A stretch of 64,000 nucleotides of DNA from contig JAVJTA010000005.1 in assembly GCA_040219135.1 (NCBI GenBank), positions 248,001-312,000 of the forward strand, given 5' to 3'. This DNA comes from UBA7803 sp040219135 (lineage in GTDB: Bacteria > Pseudomonadota > Gammaproteobacteria > Pseudomonadales > Azotimanducaceae). This document shows, piece after piece, positions 50,812-58,234 of this stretch; position 1 is the stretch's first letter, and each line of letters starts with the position of its first letter. The translations under genes and the position numbers were made by a program. A model generated the notes under the pieces. That model was not told the DNA's origin. It worked only from the letters and a program-made list of their open reading frames with translations, and searched no databases.

Positions 50812-51348
50812 ATGACTAACCTACCGCTTTCAGCCATGGCTTTGCTCGCCGCCATTAGCTGGGGAGGGACGTGGACAACCGACTTCGATGTCGACAAGAG
50901 CTACTGCTTTCTGTCTGACTTCAGTCACTCCTCGCCGGATGAAGAAGATCATATCTCCGACCGCTACAGCCCAATGCTCAGCTTCTTCTTGGTCGCCCGT
51001 GCCCACCAACAACCAGAGCTATTCCGGGATGTGCCGCAGGAAGGCCCGCTGATGGCACTTCGGGTACTTAGACTCGTTGGTGAAAATGAAGTCGTCTCAA
51101 TCCGATTTGCAGGGGCTGAAGTGCCCAGACGAATAGATCCCGACGACGACAACGGGACCTATTTTCGATTGGACCCGCCTGAATCGATCGCCACGCTAGA
51201 ATTCGCTATCGAACAAGGGCGTATGGATATTCATGGCATCACGCGATCGGGCCAGGTGATCGACTTGACCATCGAGGGTCCTGCGCTATACCGGCTTCCC
51301 ATAGCTTGGGAAATGCTTCTGGCCTGCGGGCGCGCGATTGGCGCCTAA
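50812..51348 (+). CDS. Cassette 3: hypothetical protein, possibly exported
   Basis: A 178-residue protein that I do not recognise. The N-terminus has a short hydrophobic segment (residues 4-18, LPLSAMALLAAISWGG), possibly a weak signal peptide. The rest is acidic with alternating strands (ALRVLRLVGENEVVSIRFAG, YFRLDPPESIATLEFAI) and a C-terminal helix. It starts 10 nt inside the cassette and its TAA lies in attC3. Such cassette orphans are common; no function is proposed. Confidence 0.8.
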   Translation: MTNLPLSAMALLAAISWGGTWTTDFDVDKSYCFLSDFSHSSPDEEDHISDRYSPMLSFFLVARAHQQPELFRDVPQEGPLMALRVLRLVGENEVVSIRFAGAEVPRRIDPDDDNGTYFRLDPPESIATLEFAIEQGRMDIHGITRSGQVIDLTIEGPALYRLPIAWEMLLACGRAIGA

Positions 51349-51442
51349 CCATGGCGGTGCAGCGGACCGTCCAAACCGTCACCAAAATTGCATTCGCAAT
51401 TTGGCCGCCGGTTTGCCTGGCCGCTGATCGCCGGCGTTAGCT
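51343..51442 (+). repeat. attC3 with variant R' box
   Basis: 100 bp from GCCTAAC (51343-51349) to GTTAGCT (51436-51442). The last bases belong to cassette 4, whose own R'' is AGCTAAC, the exact complement. Confidence 0.92.
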
Positions 51443-51481
51443 GGCAGGCAGACGCCCCTGCCCTCCCCACTACCGGCACAC

Positions 51482-51511
51482 TTGAAGTCTGTGCACATCT
51501 GTACATATACT
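51482..51511 (+). promoter_or_regulatory. Cassette-internal promoter of brnTA
   Basis: TTGAAG (51482-51487) and TATACT (51506-51511) with 18-nt spacing, 7 nt before the brnT ATG, leave almost no leader. The palindrome TGTGCACA (51490-51497) between the boxes is a candidate BrnA operator for autoregulation. Confidence 0.65.
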
Positions 51512-51518
51512 CGGCGCA

Positions 51519-51788
51519 ATGCGCTTCGAGTGGGACACAGCCAAGGCAGTCTCGAACGTCAAGAAGCACGGTGTCAGATTCTCCGAGGCCGCTGTGGCGC
51601 TCCAAGACGATGGGGCGATGACCATCGATGATCCCGACTCGGAGACCGAGGAACGCTTCATCTCCATCGGTACCGATGACCGAGGGAGGGTGCTCGTAAC
51701 CATCTTCACGTATCGCGAGGACGCGATTCGAATCATCTCTTCCCGCCGAGCCTCCAGGAAGGAGCGCAATATCTACGAGGAACGCTAG
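51519..51788 (+). CDS. brnT: Cassette 4: BrnT family toxin
   Basis: An 89-residue RelE-like BrnT ribonuclease toxin: FEWDTAKAVSNVKKHGVRFSEA at the start, DPDSETEERFISIG in the middle and RIISSRRASRKERNIYEE at the end, all standard BrnT blocks. It would cleave RNA and arrest growth unless bound by BrnA. Its TAG shares one base with the GTG of brnA, giving coupled translation. Toxin-antitoxin cassettes stabilise integron arrays and often carry their own promoter, as here. Confidence 0.92.
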   Translation: MRFEWDTAKAVSNVKKHGVRFSEAAVALQDDGAMTIDDPDSETEERFISIGTDDRGRVLVTIFTYREDAIRIISSRRASRKERNIYEER

Positions 51789-52042
51789 TGAGAAAGGAAT
51801 ACGACTTCAGCGAAGGCAAAAGGGGGCCGGTGGTCCCTACCCCACCGGGCAAGACCCGAATCACGATCCGCCTGGATGATGAGGTCATCGAGTGGTTCAA
51901 GCACAAAGTAGAGGCAGCTGGTGGTGGCAACTACCAGAGCCTAATCAACCAAGCGTTGCGCGATCACATCGAGAATGAACGAGAGCCCCTTGAGGACACG
52001 CTGCGTCGCGTAGTTCGCGAGGAGCTTCGTAGTGCCAGCTAA
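51788..52042 (+). CDS. brnA: Cassette 4: BrnA family antitoxin
   Basis: An 84-residue antitoxin with a ribbon-helix-helix core (TRITIRLDDEVIEWFKHKVEAAGG, YQSLINQALRDHI). The basic or unstructured N-terminus (EYDFSEGKRGPV) normally wraps the toxin. It neutralises BrnT and represses the operon. GTG start overlaps the brnT stop by one base; the TAA lies in attC4. Gene order toxin-then-antitoxin is the normal brnTA order. Confidence 0.92.
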   Translation: MRKEYDFSEGKRGPVVPTPPGKTRITIRLDDEVIEWFKHKVEAAGGGNYQSLINQALRDHIENEREPLEDTLRRVVREELRSAS

Positions 52043-52136
52043 CAATGGCGATGCAGCGGACCGTCCAACCCGTCACCCAAATTGCTTCCGCAATTTGGTC
52101 GCCGGCTTGCCCGGCCGCTGATCGCCGGCGTTAGGC
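52037..52136 (+). repeat. attC4
   Basis: 100 bp from AGCTAAC (52037-52043) to GTTAGGC (52130-52136). Confidence 0.93.
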
Positions 52137-52151
52137 GACACGGCATCTGCT

Positions 52152-52751
52152 ATGGCTTCCATCCAAGCAGTCCTACTCGATGCAGATGGAGTGGTTCAGC
52201 TCCCGAAGCCGAACTGGCGCGAATCGCTCGAGCGGCTCTGTGGGGACCCAGACCAAACAGAGCACTTCCTTGCTGAGATCTTCGCCGCCGAAAAGCCCTG
52301 CCTAACGGGCAGTACCGACTTCGAACCAGCGCTGGCCGCAATACTCAGGCGATGGCGGTCAAGCATGCCAATCGAAGATGCGCTTCATATCTGGACCCAA
52401 ATCGAACCATCTTCTGAAATGCTCGGCCTAGCCAAAGGGCTCCGATCTTGCGGGGTTGCTGTGGCACTGGCCACGAATCAGCAGGCACATCGGGCTCGCT
52501 TCATGACAGAAGCCCTTAGCTATGCAGGGCACTTTGATCACCTTTTGTACTCATGCGAACTCGGCCACTCAAAGCCCAACCCTGAGTACTTTTCATCGGC
52601 TCTCGCGAAGATCATGTTGTTCATCGATGACCACGAGGCCAATGTCTCAGCCGCTCGGCAATGTGGCTTGCAGGCAGAGGTCTTTCACTTGTCCGAGGGC
52701 GTGGAGCGAATCCATGAGATCCTCAAAGGCTATGGGCTCAGTGTCGCCTAA
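52152..52751 (+). CDS. Cassette 5: HAD family hydrolase
   Basis: A 199-residue HAD phosphatase: motif I DADGVV (Asp8, Asp10), motif II ATNQ near residue 99, motif III Lys in HSKPNPEYF (about 138) and motif IV FIDDHEANV (about 158). A helical cap follows motif I. The build is that of small phosphatases acting on sugar phosphates or nucleotides. The start is 21 nt inside the cassette and the TAA is in attC5. A second HAD gene occurs in the decayed array at 55699; the two are only distantly alike. Confidence 0.88.
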   Translation: MASIQAVLLDADGVVQLPKPNWRESLERLCGDPDQTEHFLAEIFAAEKPCLTGSTDFEPALAAILRRWRSSMPIEDALHIWTQIEPSSEMLGLAKGLRSCGVAVALATNQQAHRARFMTEALSYAGHFDHLLYSCELGHSKPNPEYFSSALAKIMLFIDDHEANVSAARQCGLQAEVFHLSEGVERIHEILKGYGLSVA

Positions 52752-52845
52752 CCATGGCGATGCAGCGGACCGCCCAAACCGTCACCAAAATTGCTTTCGC
52801 AATTTTGCCGCCGGTTCGCCCGGCCGCTGATCGCCGGCGTTAGGC
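52746..52845 (+). repeat. attC5
   Basis: 100 bp from GCCTAAC (52746-52752) to GTTAGGC (52839-52845). Confidence 0.93.
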
Positions 52846-52905
52846 GTCGGATGACCGGTGACAGCGAGCCCGCCGCGAACTCCTACCTTGGTGGGTTTTC
52901 GCTAT

Positions 52906-52986
52906 ATGCGGTCTGATTGGTACCGCTGGTTCTGGATTGGGATTGGTATGGTCATTGCTTTCTATGCCTGGGTGCTTGCTTCATGA
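52906..52986 (+). CDS. Cassette 6: possible 26-residue membrane peptide
   Basis: The 270-nt cassette between attC5 and attC6 has no long frame. The best candidate is a 26-residue peptide from ATG 52906: a polar start (MRSDWYRW), then one hydrophobic segment rich in aromatic residues, ending VLAS. It could insert in the membrane as a single helix. A second option, a 21-residue frame from ATG 52851, overlaps its start. No clear Shine-Dalgarno is seen, so the cassette may be non-coding. Confidence 0.35.
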   Translation: MRSDWYRWFWIGIGMVIAFYAWVLAS

Positions 52987-53002
52987 GGTCAGTCCGAAAG
53001 CC

Positions 53003-53116
53003 GCCTAACAAACGGTTGAAGCCGATCAAGCAACCTGTCACGTGTGCCACTGCCTTTGCACGGAGAAGAGCAAAGATCGCGCTACTTTTCCCCACACCTT
53101 ATCCCCGACGTTAGGC
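53003..53116 (+). repeat. attC6, unrelated type
   Basis: 114 bp from GCCTAAC (53003-53009) to GTTAGGC (53110-53116). The interior differs completely from attC1-5, so cassette 6 came from another integron lineage. Confidence 0.85.
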
Positions 53117-53121
53117 TGCAC

Positions 53122-53607
53122 ATGAGAAGCATCGCGAACGAGGTCACGCTCCGAGAGATCACTGCCGATACGGTGATTGCGGTGATCAACCTTGCGGTCA
53201 CGGAGTACCAGAACAGGTTTGTGGCTCCGAACGCAGTGTCGCTGGCTCAGGCCCTGTTCGCGCCGGAGGCCTGGTACAGGGCCATCTACCTGCAAGAGGT
53301 ACCCGTCGGCTTTGTGATGCTCGAGGACGAATCGTTGCTCGACCCGATGCCAGAGAACCCGCAAGTGGGAGTCTGGCGTTTCATGGTCGACGCGAAGCAC
53401 CAGCGGAAGGGCGTAGGGCGAGCGGCCATGCTGCTAGTCATCGACCACGTTCGCCGCAAGGGGCTGTTCAAAAAGTTGGCCATCTCGTACGTCCCGCAAG
53501 ACGGAAGCCCCGAGAAGCTGTACCTGTCGTTAGGGTTTAAACCAACCGGCGAGATGGACGAGGATGAGGTCGTTATGGAACTGCAGTTGGATGCGAGTGC
53601 CGCGTAA
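53122..53607 (+). CDS. Cassette 7: GNAT acetyltransferase
   Basis: A 161-residue GNAT protein with acetyl-CoA motif A VDAKHQRKGVGRAAM near residues 96-110, strand YRAIYLQEVPVGFVMLE, and the C-terminal LYLSLGFKPTGE. It resembles the diamine/spermidine N-acetyltransferase-like group. ATG 53122 lies just after attC6; a longer frame would start inside attC6. The end (GCGTAAC) could be a remnant R'' box, but no full attC follows, so this looks like the last clean cassette. Confidence 0.85.
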   Translation: MRSIANEVTLREITADTVIAVINLAVTEYQNRFVAPNAVSLAQALFAPEAWYRAIYLQEVPVGFVMLEDESLLDPMPENPQVGVWRFMVDAKHQRKGVGRAAMLLVIDHVRRKGLFKKLAISYVPQDGSPEKLYLSLGFKPTGEMDEDEVVMELQLDASAA

Positions 53608-53659
53608 CCCTCTCACGAGGTATACGTTTCTCAACTCGGGTTCGAGTCGAAGGAATTAG

Positions 53660-53848
53660 AAACTCTCAGGGCAGACTCTAGATACCACCGATGAAGATCC
53701 CGCGGGCGCGGACCGATACTTCAGAGCATGTCCTGAGTTCGAAACCAGCGATCCGCGTTACGTGTGGCTCAATCACGTTGTGGCACTCACCAAATCGCGA
53801 ACCGGGGATGGCGCGGTGGTCCACAGGGTGTTTAAGATCAATCAGGTG
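53660..53848 (+). pseudogene. DUF3237 family remnant
   Basis: After an in-frame TAG (53657-53659) about 63 codons read TLDTTDEDPAGADRYFRACP, FETSDPRYVWLN and a final VFKINQV, matching the C-terminal third of DUF3237 proteins. The N-terminal two thirds are absent. The frame runs on into the following glyoxalase remnant, so it does not end naturally. Confidence 0.6.
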
Positions 53849-53880
53849 CGCGACGAAGCCGCGCCGATACCGGAGCTCCA

Positions 53881-54235
53881 ATGTCTCAACGAAGCCTCGT
53901 CGTCTTCGCAAAGAACAGGAATCGCGTCTCCGCGTTCTACCGACAGGCTCTCGAACTGGAACTTCATGAAACGGAGTCGTCACACGATCTGCTTCGAGAA
54001 CACGGCTACGAGATCGTCGTTCACACCATTCCCGGCAAGTACGCAGCAACCATCAGCATCGCGAAGCCACCCGTACCCAGAGAGGATCGGAAGCCTGGCG
54101 GCCGTTCGCCAAGCAGACGAGGCTACCGGAGGTCACCTCAAGCCAGATTCGGCCGCATGGCGCTTTCGCGGCCATGTCGTCCTCGACGGGCGGGATCCGG
54201 AGGGCAACATTGTCCAGTTCAAACAGGCTAAGTAG
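53881..54235 (+). pseudogene. Glyoxalase/bleomycin-resistance (VOC) family gene, frameshifted
   Basis: The first ~60 codons (from ATG 53881: SLVVFAKNRNRVSAFYRQAL, HGYEIVVHTIPG) are a VOC N-terminal half. The matching second half (AAVRQADEATGGHLKP, FRGHVVLDGRDPEGNIVQF) is in the next frame, the switch being near 54085-54095, with a few central residues apparently missing. Stop at 54233-54235. An intact version would be about 120 residues. Broken within the decayed array. Confidence 0.75.
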
Positions 54236-54295
54236 CCTGCAATATACCAATACCATCACGATGCGCGGCGACGCGCTCCATCTTCACAGCGACCC

Positions 54296-54685
54296 ATGCT
54301 GAACACAGCGGCTTGTCATTGCGGCGCAGTCATCATGCAGCTTTCAAAGAGACCTTCAGAGGTCTTCGAGTGCAACTGCTCGATCTGCCGAAGATTGGGC
54401 GTGCTTTGGGCCTACTATCATTGCGATGACGTAGCGTTCGAAAAAGGCGCTGGTACGACGAAAGTGTACGTTTGGAACAAGAAGCTGCTCGGATTTCACA
54501 GCTGCGGAGTATGCGGCTGCACTACCCACTGGGCAGCAACGGATCCGAGCTTTCGAGAGAAGATGGGCGTAAACGCAAGGCTCATAGAGGGGCTGAGTCC
54601 CATAAACACAGCGCTGGAGCATGTGGACCACGGTGAAGTCGGTTGGTTCTGGACGCGGAAGTCAGGCACCCTGCGGCGCCGCTGA
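54296..54685 (+). CDS. GFA-type zinc protein (CENP-V/GFA domain)
   Basis: A 129-residue protein with the cysteine pattern of the GFA fold: CHCGAV (about 8-13), CNCSICRRLG (about 26-35) and CGVCGCTTHW (about 70-79) for two zinc sites. Relatives were first described as glutathione-dependent formaldehyde-activating enzymes; most are of unknown activity. The last residues (TLRRR) are encoded by an attC remnant, suggesting the original C-terminus was replaced. No Shine-Dalgarno stands out. Confidence 0.8.
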   Translation: MLNTAACHCGAVIMQLSKRPSEVFECNCSICRRLGVLWAYYHCDDVAFEKGAGTTKVYVWNKKLLGFHSCGVCGCTTHWAATDPSFREKMGVNARLIEGLSPINTALEHVDHGEVGWFWTRKSGTLRRR

Positions 54686-54700
54686 TTGCCGGCGTTGGGC
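54678..54700 (+). repeat. attC 3' remnant
   Basis: GCCGCTGATTGCCGGCGTTGGGC differs at two positions from the 3' end of attC1-5. Only this end is left, with R' changed to GTTGGGC. Confidence 0.75.
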
Positions 54701-54729
54701 AGCCAGCACGACCTGAGAAGGAGATTCCG

Positions 54730-55683
54730 ATGAGAGTTCTGAATGTCATCTCCGCCGCGTTGATCTGCGTGAGTCAGTTTCCCGCGCTGCTTCTGGCCCA
54801 GGAGCGACCGCCGATCATCGACATGCACCTGCACGCGGACCTTCCTCCTTACGATGTTCCCGAAGGCACACCAGCTCTTTGTCGTCCAGAGCCGTGTAAG
54901 GGCGACGGAGCCGCAACTGCTGAGCTGGACAGGTTGCTCGAGAAAACGCTGGAACAGATGGATCGTCACAATATCGTCAAGGCCTTCCTCAGCGGCCTGG
55001 ACCTGGAAGTGGTTCAGAAGTGGAAGGCAGCGGCTCCCGGTCGGTTCATAGGCTCTCCGTTCATCGTTCGACCGGGTCAACCGGCGCCGGAAACGCTCAG
55101 GCAGGAACTCGAAGCGCGCCGCCTTGGCGGCATCGGCGAAATCGCGGTTCAGCTCATGGGTTTCGCGCCAAATGACTCAGCGCTCGAGCCATATTTCGCG
55201 CTCGCCGAAGAATTCGACGTTCCGGTTCTCATTCACACCGCGGGGATCGGACCGTACATGCCCGATTTCCGGGCAAGCGCAGGTACGCCGCTGCTTCTGG
55301 AAGATGTCCTGATACGCCATCCGAAGCTTCGACTTTTCGTGGAGAACGCTGGTTACCCGTATCGGGACCAGATGCTCGCGATGATGTACCAGTATCCTCA
55401 GCTTCATGGTGATGTATCGACGATCACCTGGGTCATCCCGCGCACGGCGTTCTACGATTATCTGGAAGCGTTCGTCCGGGCCGGCCTCGGGAAGCGACTT
55501 ATGTTCGGTTCGGATCAGATGCGCTGGCCGGAAAAGATCGGGGAAGGGATTGAAGCGATTGAGCAAGCGCCATTCATGACGGAGGACCAGAAGAGAGATG
55601 TTCTGTATCACAACGCGGTACGCTTCCTCCGCCTCGAACAGGAGCGAGAGAGTAGCGTGGGCTCCGCTGGTCCCCGGCGTTAG
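54730..55683 (+). CDS. Exported amidohydrolase family protein
   Basis: A 317-residue metal-dependent hydrolase with a signal peptide (1-23, cleavage at LLAQ). Metal-site motifs are DMHLHAD (His33, His35), VLIHTAG (about 178-184) and GSDQMRWPE near residue 265, a TIM-barrel amidohydrolase of the amidohydro-rel 2 type. It would hydrolyse or decarboxylate a small cyclic compound in the periplasm. A strong AAGGAG precedes the ATG. The last codons (SAGPRR) run into an attC 3' remnant, so the natural C-terminus may be altered. Confidence 0.85.
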   Translation: MRVLNVISAALICVSQFPALLLAQERPPIIDMHLHADLPPYDVPEGTPALCRPEPCKGDGAATAELDRLLEKTLEQMDRHNIVKAFLSGLDLEVVQKWKAAAPGRFIGSPFIVRPGQPAPETLRQELEARRLGGIGEIAVQLMGFAPNDSALEPYFALAEEFDVPVLIHTAGIGPYMPDFRASAGTPLLLEDVLIRHPKLRLFVENAGYPYRDQMLAMMYQYPQLHGDVSTITWVIPRTAFYDYLEAFVRAGLGKRLMFGSDQMRWPEKIGEGIEAIEQAPFMTEDQKRDVLYHNAVRFLRLEQERESSVGSAGPRR

Positions 55684-55685
55684 GC
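55664..55685 (+). repeat. attC 3' remnant
   Basis: CCGCTGGTCCCCGGCGTTAGGC keeps an intact R' GTTAGGC (55679-55685) and part of the 3' arm. The 5' arm is missing. Confidence 0.7.
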
Positions 55686-55698
55686 GCCGGGCAGAGCA

Positions 55699-56400
55699 GT
55701 GGGACCAGTCACTCAAATATACTTCGACTTCTTCGGGACACTCGTCCATTACTCTGCAGGCCACCGCGGCGAATCCCATGAAAGATCGTACAGCGTGCTT
55801 TCGAATCGTGGCTGTGACCTTTCCTACGAAGACTACCTTGCGGAATGGGAGGCTGCCTTCGACCTCTTCGTGGAGAGGTCAATCGAGTCATTGGATGAGT
55901 TCTCGATGGATCAGCTGTGCTTCCATTTCCTGAGTACCAACCTTTCATCCCAGCCCAATGCGAGTTCAGTTGTCGCGTTTCGAGATGCGTACCTCGAAGA
56001 ATGGTCGCAAGGCGTATCGTATATTCCGAAACTGGACGTCCTACTGGACGACCTCGCTTCCAGGTACCGCCTCAGTGTCGTATCGAACACCCATCATGAA
56101 CCGCTAGTGACCGGCCTACTCGAGAGAGCAGGAATACTCGACTTCTTCGCAAGCGTTACGACGTCAGTCGAGCACGGCAGGCGAAAGCCCTGCCCTACCA
56201 TCTACCAGCGCGCGTTATCCGTGACCGGTTGTGATCCGGACCGTGGCCTGTTCGTGGGTGACTCGTTTCAGGACGACTACCTGGGACCCCGATCTGTTGG
56301 CCTGCAGGCACTGCTGATCGACCCGGGCGCGTTAGAGGACGTTCCCGATGAACATCGACTCCATAGCGTTCTCGATCTACGTGAGCGAATCGCCGCCTGA
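55699..56400 (+). CDS. HAD family hydrolase
   Basis: A 233-residue HAD phosphatase: DFFGTLV (motif I, Asp10/Phe variant keeping DxxGT), SNTH (motif II, about 120), GRRKPCPTIY (motif III, about 150) and FVGDSFQDDYLG (motif IV, about 175). The second motif I aspartate is replaced by Phe, which occurs in some dehalogenase/YjjG-like members and may alter activity. GTG 55699 lies 14 nt after an attC remnant, as for a cassette gene. Confidence 0.87.
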   Translation: MGPVTQIYFDFFGTLVHYSAGHRGESHERSYSVLSNRGCDLSYEDYLAEWEAAFDLFVERSIESLDEFSMDQLCFHFLSTNLSSQPNASSVVAFRDAYLEEWSQGVSYIPKLDVLLDDLASRYRLSVVSNTHHEPLVTGLLERAGILDFFASVTTSVEHGRRKPCPTIYQRALSVTGCDPDRGLFVGDSFQDDYLGPRSVGLQALLIDPGALEDVPDEHRLHSVLDLRERIAA

Positions 56401-56429
56401 CCGCTCGTACTCTTGCACTGTGGAGCCGT

Positions 56430-56642
56430 ATGGCTGACCAACGAATCAAGAGCATTGAGGAGATCCCTACCATAGCGGAGTACATCGCGCTTCGAGGTGC
56501 CTTGGGCTGGGGTCCCTGGGCCACCGTCACTCTGATACCTCTTGCAGGAAAAGAGCCCCTCTATGAGCGGCATGGGTTCGAGCAGTGTCCGAACACCATC
56601 TTTGGCGCAGGAATGGCGTACACCAAACACCTACGGCTATGA
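56430..56642 (+). pseudogene. GNAT acetyltransferase with internal deletion
   Basis: Seventy codons join a GNAT N-terminal piece (IKSIEEIPTIAEYIALRGALGWG) to a GNAT C-terminal piece (PLAGKEPLYERHGFEQCPNTIFGAGM). The acetyl-CoA-binding middle (motif A, roughly 70 residues) is missing. The frame is kept, but the product cannot bind acetyl-CoA. Likely a deletion within an old cassette. Confidence 0.7.
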
Positions 56643-56688
56643 GAACCAGTCTCTCGAACGTCGCGTCCAGCTCCCTGCCAAGGATGCC

Positions 56689-56840
56689 GCCTAACACCTC
56701 TGGCGGTGGATCGCCTGTACCTGTTCCAGCGTGCGCTCACAACGTGGAGCCAATTCATCGTGAGACGGTTCGACCCAGCGGCCTTACATGAAGCGCTCGA
56801 TGAGCAACACCGTGTTCGCAACGTGACCTGGACGGGGAGC
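56689..56840 (+). other. attC R'' remnant and regulator-like fragment
   Basis: GCCTAAC at 56689-56695 (after GCC) marks an orphan R'' box. From GTG 56760 a short frame reads RRFDPAALHEALDEQH, similar to the start of small helix-turn-helix regulators, then stops. No intact gene is present in 56643-56905. Confidence 0.35.
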
Positions 56841-56905
56841 CCGCCCTACCCAGTCCGATCCGGATCGGCGTAAGCTCGGTATCGCCCGAGCCTCGGAGAA
56901 AGCCC

Positions 56906-57171
56906 GTGACCGACGTCATGATCCGCCACCGGCAGGAGCCCGGCGACGCGACGATCTCCACGACGTTTACAGCCAGCCCAGGGTGATCTGGGGAACTCTC
57001 CAGATGCCTTACCCGTCCTTGCACGGCTGGCGGGCCCGGGGAGCAGAAGAACCCAGAGGCATGACCCGCCTGGTCGAAGGCAACGGATTCGAGATCGAGG
57101 GCACGCTCCGCCGCTTCGCCCTGCGCGCGGGTGAGTACGCAGACGTTCTCGCCATGGCCCGTCTGAGATGA
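56906..57171 (+). pseudogene. RimJ/RimL-type GNAT gene, frameshifted and internally deleted
   Basis: The start (VTDVMIRHRQEPGDA) and DDLHDVYSQPRVIWGTLQMP are in different frames, joined near 56942. GMTRLVEGNGFEIEGTLRRF then follows, so the central acetyl-CoA domain between them is gone. The C-terminal ALRAGEYADVLAMARLR is normal for the family. Non-functional. Confidence 0.65.
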
Positions 57172-57190
57172 GCGAAGCTTGACCTGGGCG

Positions 57191-58174
57191 ATGCAGGTAG
57201 TGGACATCCTTAAAACACTCGGGTCGGTCGAACCGTTCAGCGAAGTGTCTTCCGACGACATATCGGTTGAACCGCTCCAGACGCTGCCTCACTCCGAGGT
57301 GTATCGGCTTCGCGTCGACTCCCGGGATGCAAGCTTCATCCTCAAGGTGCCTGGCCCCAAAGATCATGCCGATCTCGCTCGCCGGGAGCGACGCTTCTAC
57401 CGCGACATCGCGCCGAAACTGCCCGTGGGCCTGGCTCCCGGATGCGTTGCCGAGCGGGATATCGGCTCGTCCGGATGGCTGCTCCTCGAAGACCTGAGCG
57501 GGACGCACAGTCCGGTCGACGGCGACCACGTCCCAACCGAGCAGCAGAGCCAGAGTTTCATTGAAGCTCTGGCTGCCCTTCATGGAAGCACGGCCCGAAT
57601 GCCCGAAGTGCTCGACTCCTGGGGTCAGGTGGAGCGTCAGCTTCGCATCGGCACGCTCGACGAACGGCTGTCCCTGTTCCGGCAGAACCTGCGGTCCTTC
57701 GTCGACGCTTTTCGCGAGTCTCTCGAAGACAGAACCCGCTCGCTCCTGGACCACGCACTTCCCTTCCACGAGCTGTTTCAGGCGGGGCCTTTCCCCGGAG
57801 CGGCAATCGTCCATGGGGACGCCCACTACGGCAATGGGCTCTTTTCCGGATCGTCCGCTGCCTGCCTCATCGATTGGGGTATGCCGATGCGGGCTTTCGG
57901 AGAGATCGATGTGGCTCATGCCATCGCGCTGAATCTTCCACCTGGCGTGCGCCGCGCGCGCCAGTCGGAGCTGCATCGAGTCTATCTGGACCGACTGGCT
58001 GCACACGGCATTCCGCCGAACCCGGAGGCCTATCGCGACAGATACAGGCTGGGCGTACTCTATGCTTTCGCGAGCCCGGTATCCTGGTGGCGATCCGGCG
58101 TTCCCGAGCGAGTCTGGCGACCCGCACTTGCGAACCTGGTCGATGCAGCAGACGATCTCGGCCTTGGCGAATAG
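57191..58174 (+). CDS. APH/choline-kinase-like phosphotransferase
   Basis: About 327 residues with the aminoglycoside phosphotransferase fold: N-lobe with ASFILKVPG (Lys near 55), the LLEDLSGTHSP hinge, the catalytic VHGDAHYGN loop (near 215) and the metal-site LIDWGMPMRAFGEIDVAHAIA. It resembles ecdysteroid-kinase-like and fructosamine-kinase-like bacterial proteins; true aminoglycoside resistance cannot be inferred. ATG 57191 is chosen; a TTG four codons earlier is possible. Downstream lies an attC-like remnant, so it may have been a cassette. Confidence 0.8.
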   Translation: MQVVDILKTLGSVEPFSEVSSDDISVEPLQTLPHSEVYRLRVDSRDASFILKVPGPKDHADLARRERRFYRDIAPKLPVGLAPGCVAERDIGSSGWLLLEDLSGTHSPVDGDHVPTEQQSQSFIEALAALHGSTARMPEVLDSWGQVERQLRIGTLDERLSLFRQNLRSFVDAFRESLEDRTRSLLDHALPFHELFQAGPFPGAAIVHGDAHYGNGLFSGSSAACLIDWGMPMRAFGEIDVAHAIALNLPPGVRRARQSELHRVYLDRLAAHGIPPNPEAYRDRYRLGVLYAFASPVSWWRSGVPERVWRPALANLVDAADDLGLGE

Positions 58175-58189
58175 TGTCCCGGGTAGTCG

Positions 58190-58228
58190 CCCGGCCGCCC
58201 GACCGGAGCGGAGCCGCCGGCGTCAGGC
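58190..58228 (+). repeat. Degenerate attC 3' end
   Basis: A GCCCGGCCGC stretch, then GCCGCCGGCGTCAGGC, follows the attC1-5 3' end with an insertion and R' changed to GTCAGGC (58222-58228). Seven nt later the DUF3703 gene begins, as in a cassette. Confidence 0.5.
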
Positions 58229-58234
58229 CGCACC

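Larger units (their letters stand above)
46995..53620. mobile_element. Chromosomal integron: integrase, attI region and cassette array
   Basis: An integron-type integrase (minus strand) faces a run of plus-strand gene cassettes. Each ends in an attC site with RYYYAAC-type R'' and GTTRGGC-type R' boxes. Five attC sites (100 bp each, about 85-95% alike by eye) follow cassettes 1-5 and a sixth, unrelated one (114 bp) follows cassette 6. Cassette genes are single, start within about 10-80 nt of the R' box, and end inside the next R'' box. The base composition is more AT-rich than the flanks. Decayed attC remnants continue to about 58.2 kb. Confidence 0.93.

Noticed and set aside
48673..52845. Regularly spaced ~100-bp repeats as a CRISPR array
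   Set aside because: Units are 100 bp, flanked by genes, with R''/R' boxes and internal hairpins: attC sites.
53762..54235. A single 157-codon gene
   Set aside because: The frame joins a DUF3237 C-terminus to out-of-frame and then in-frame VOC sequence; it is a fusion of two remnants.
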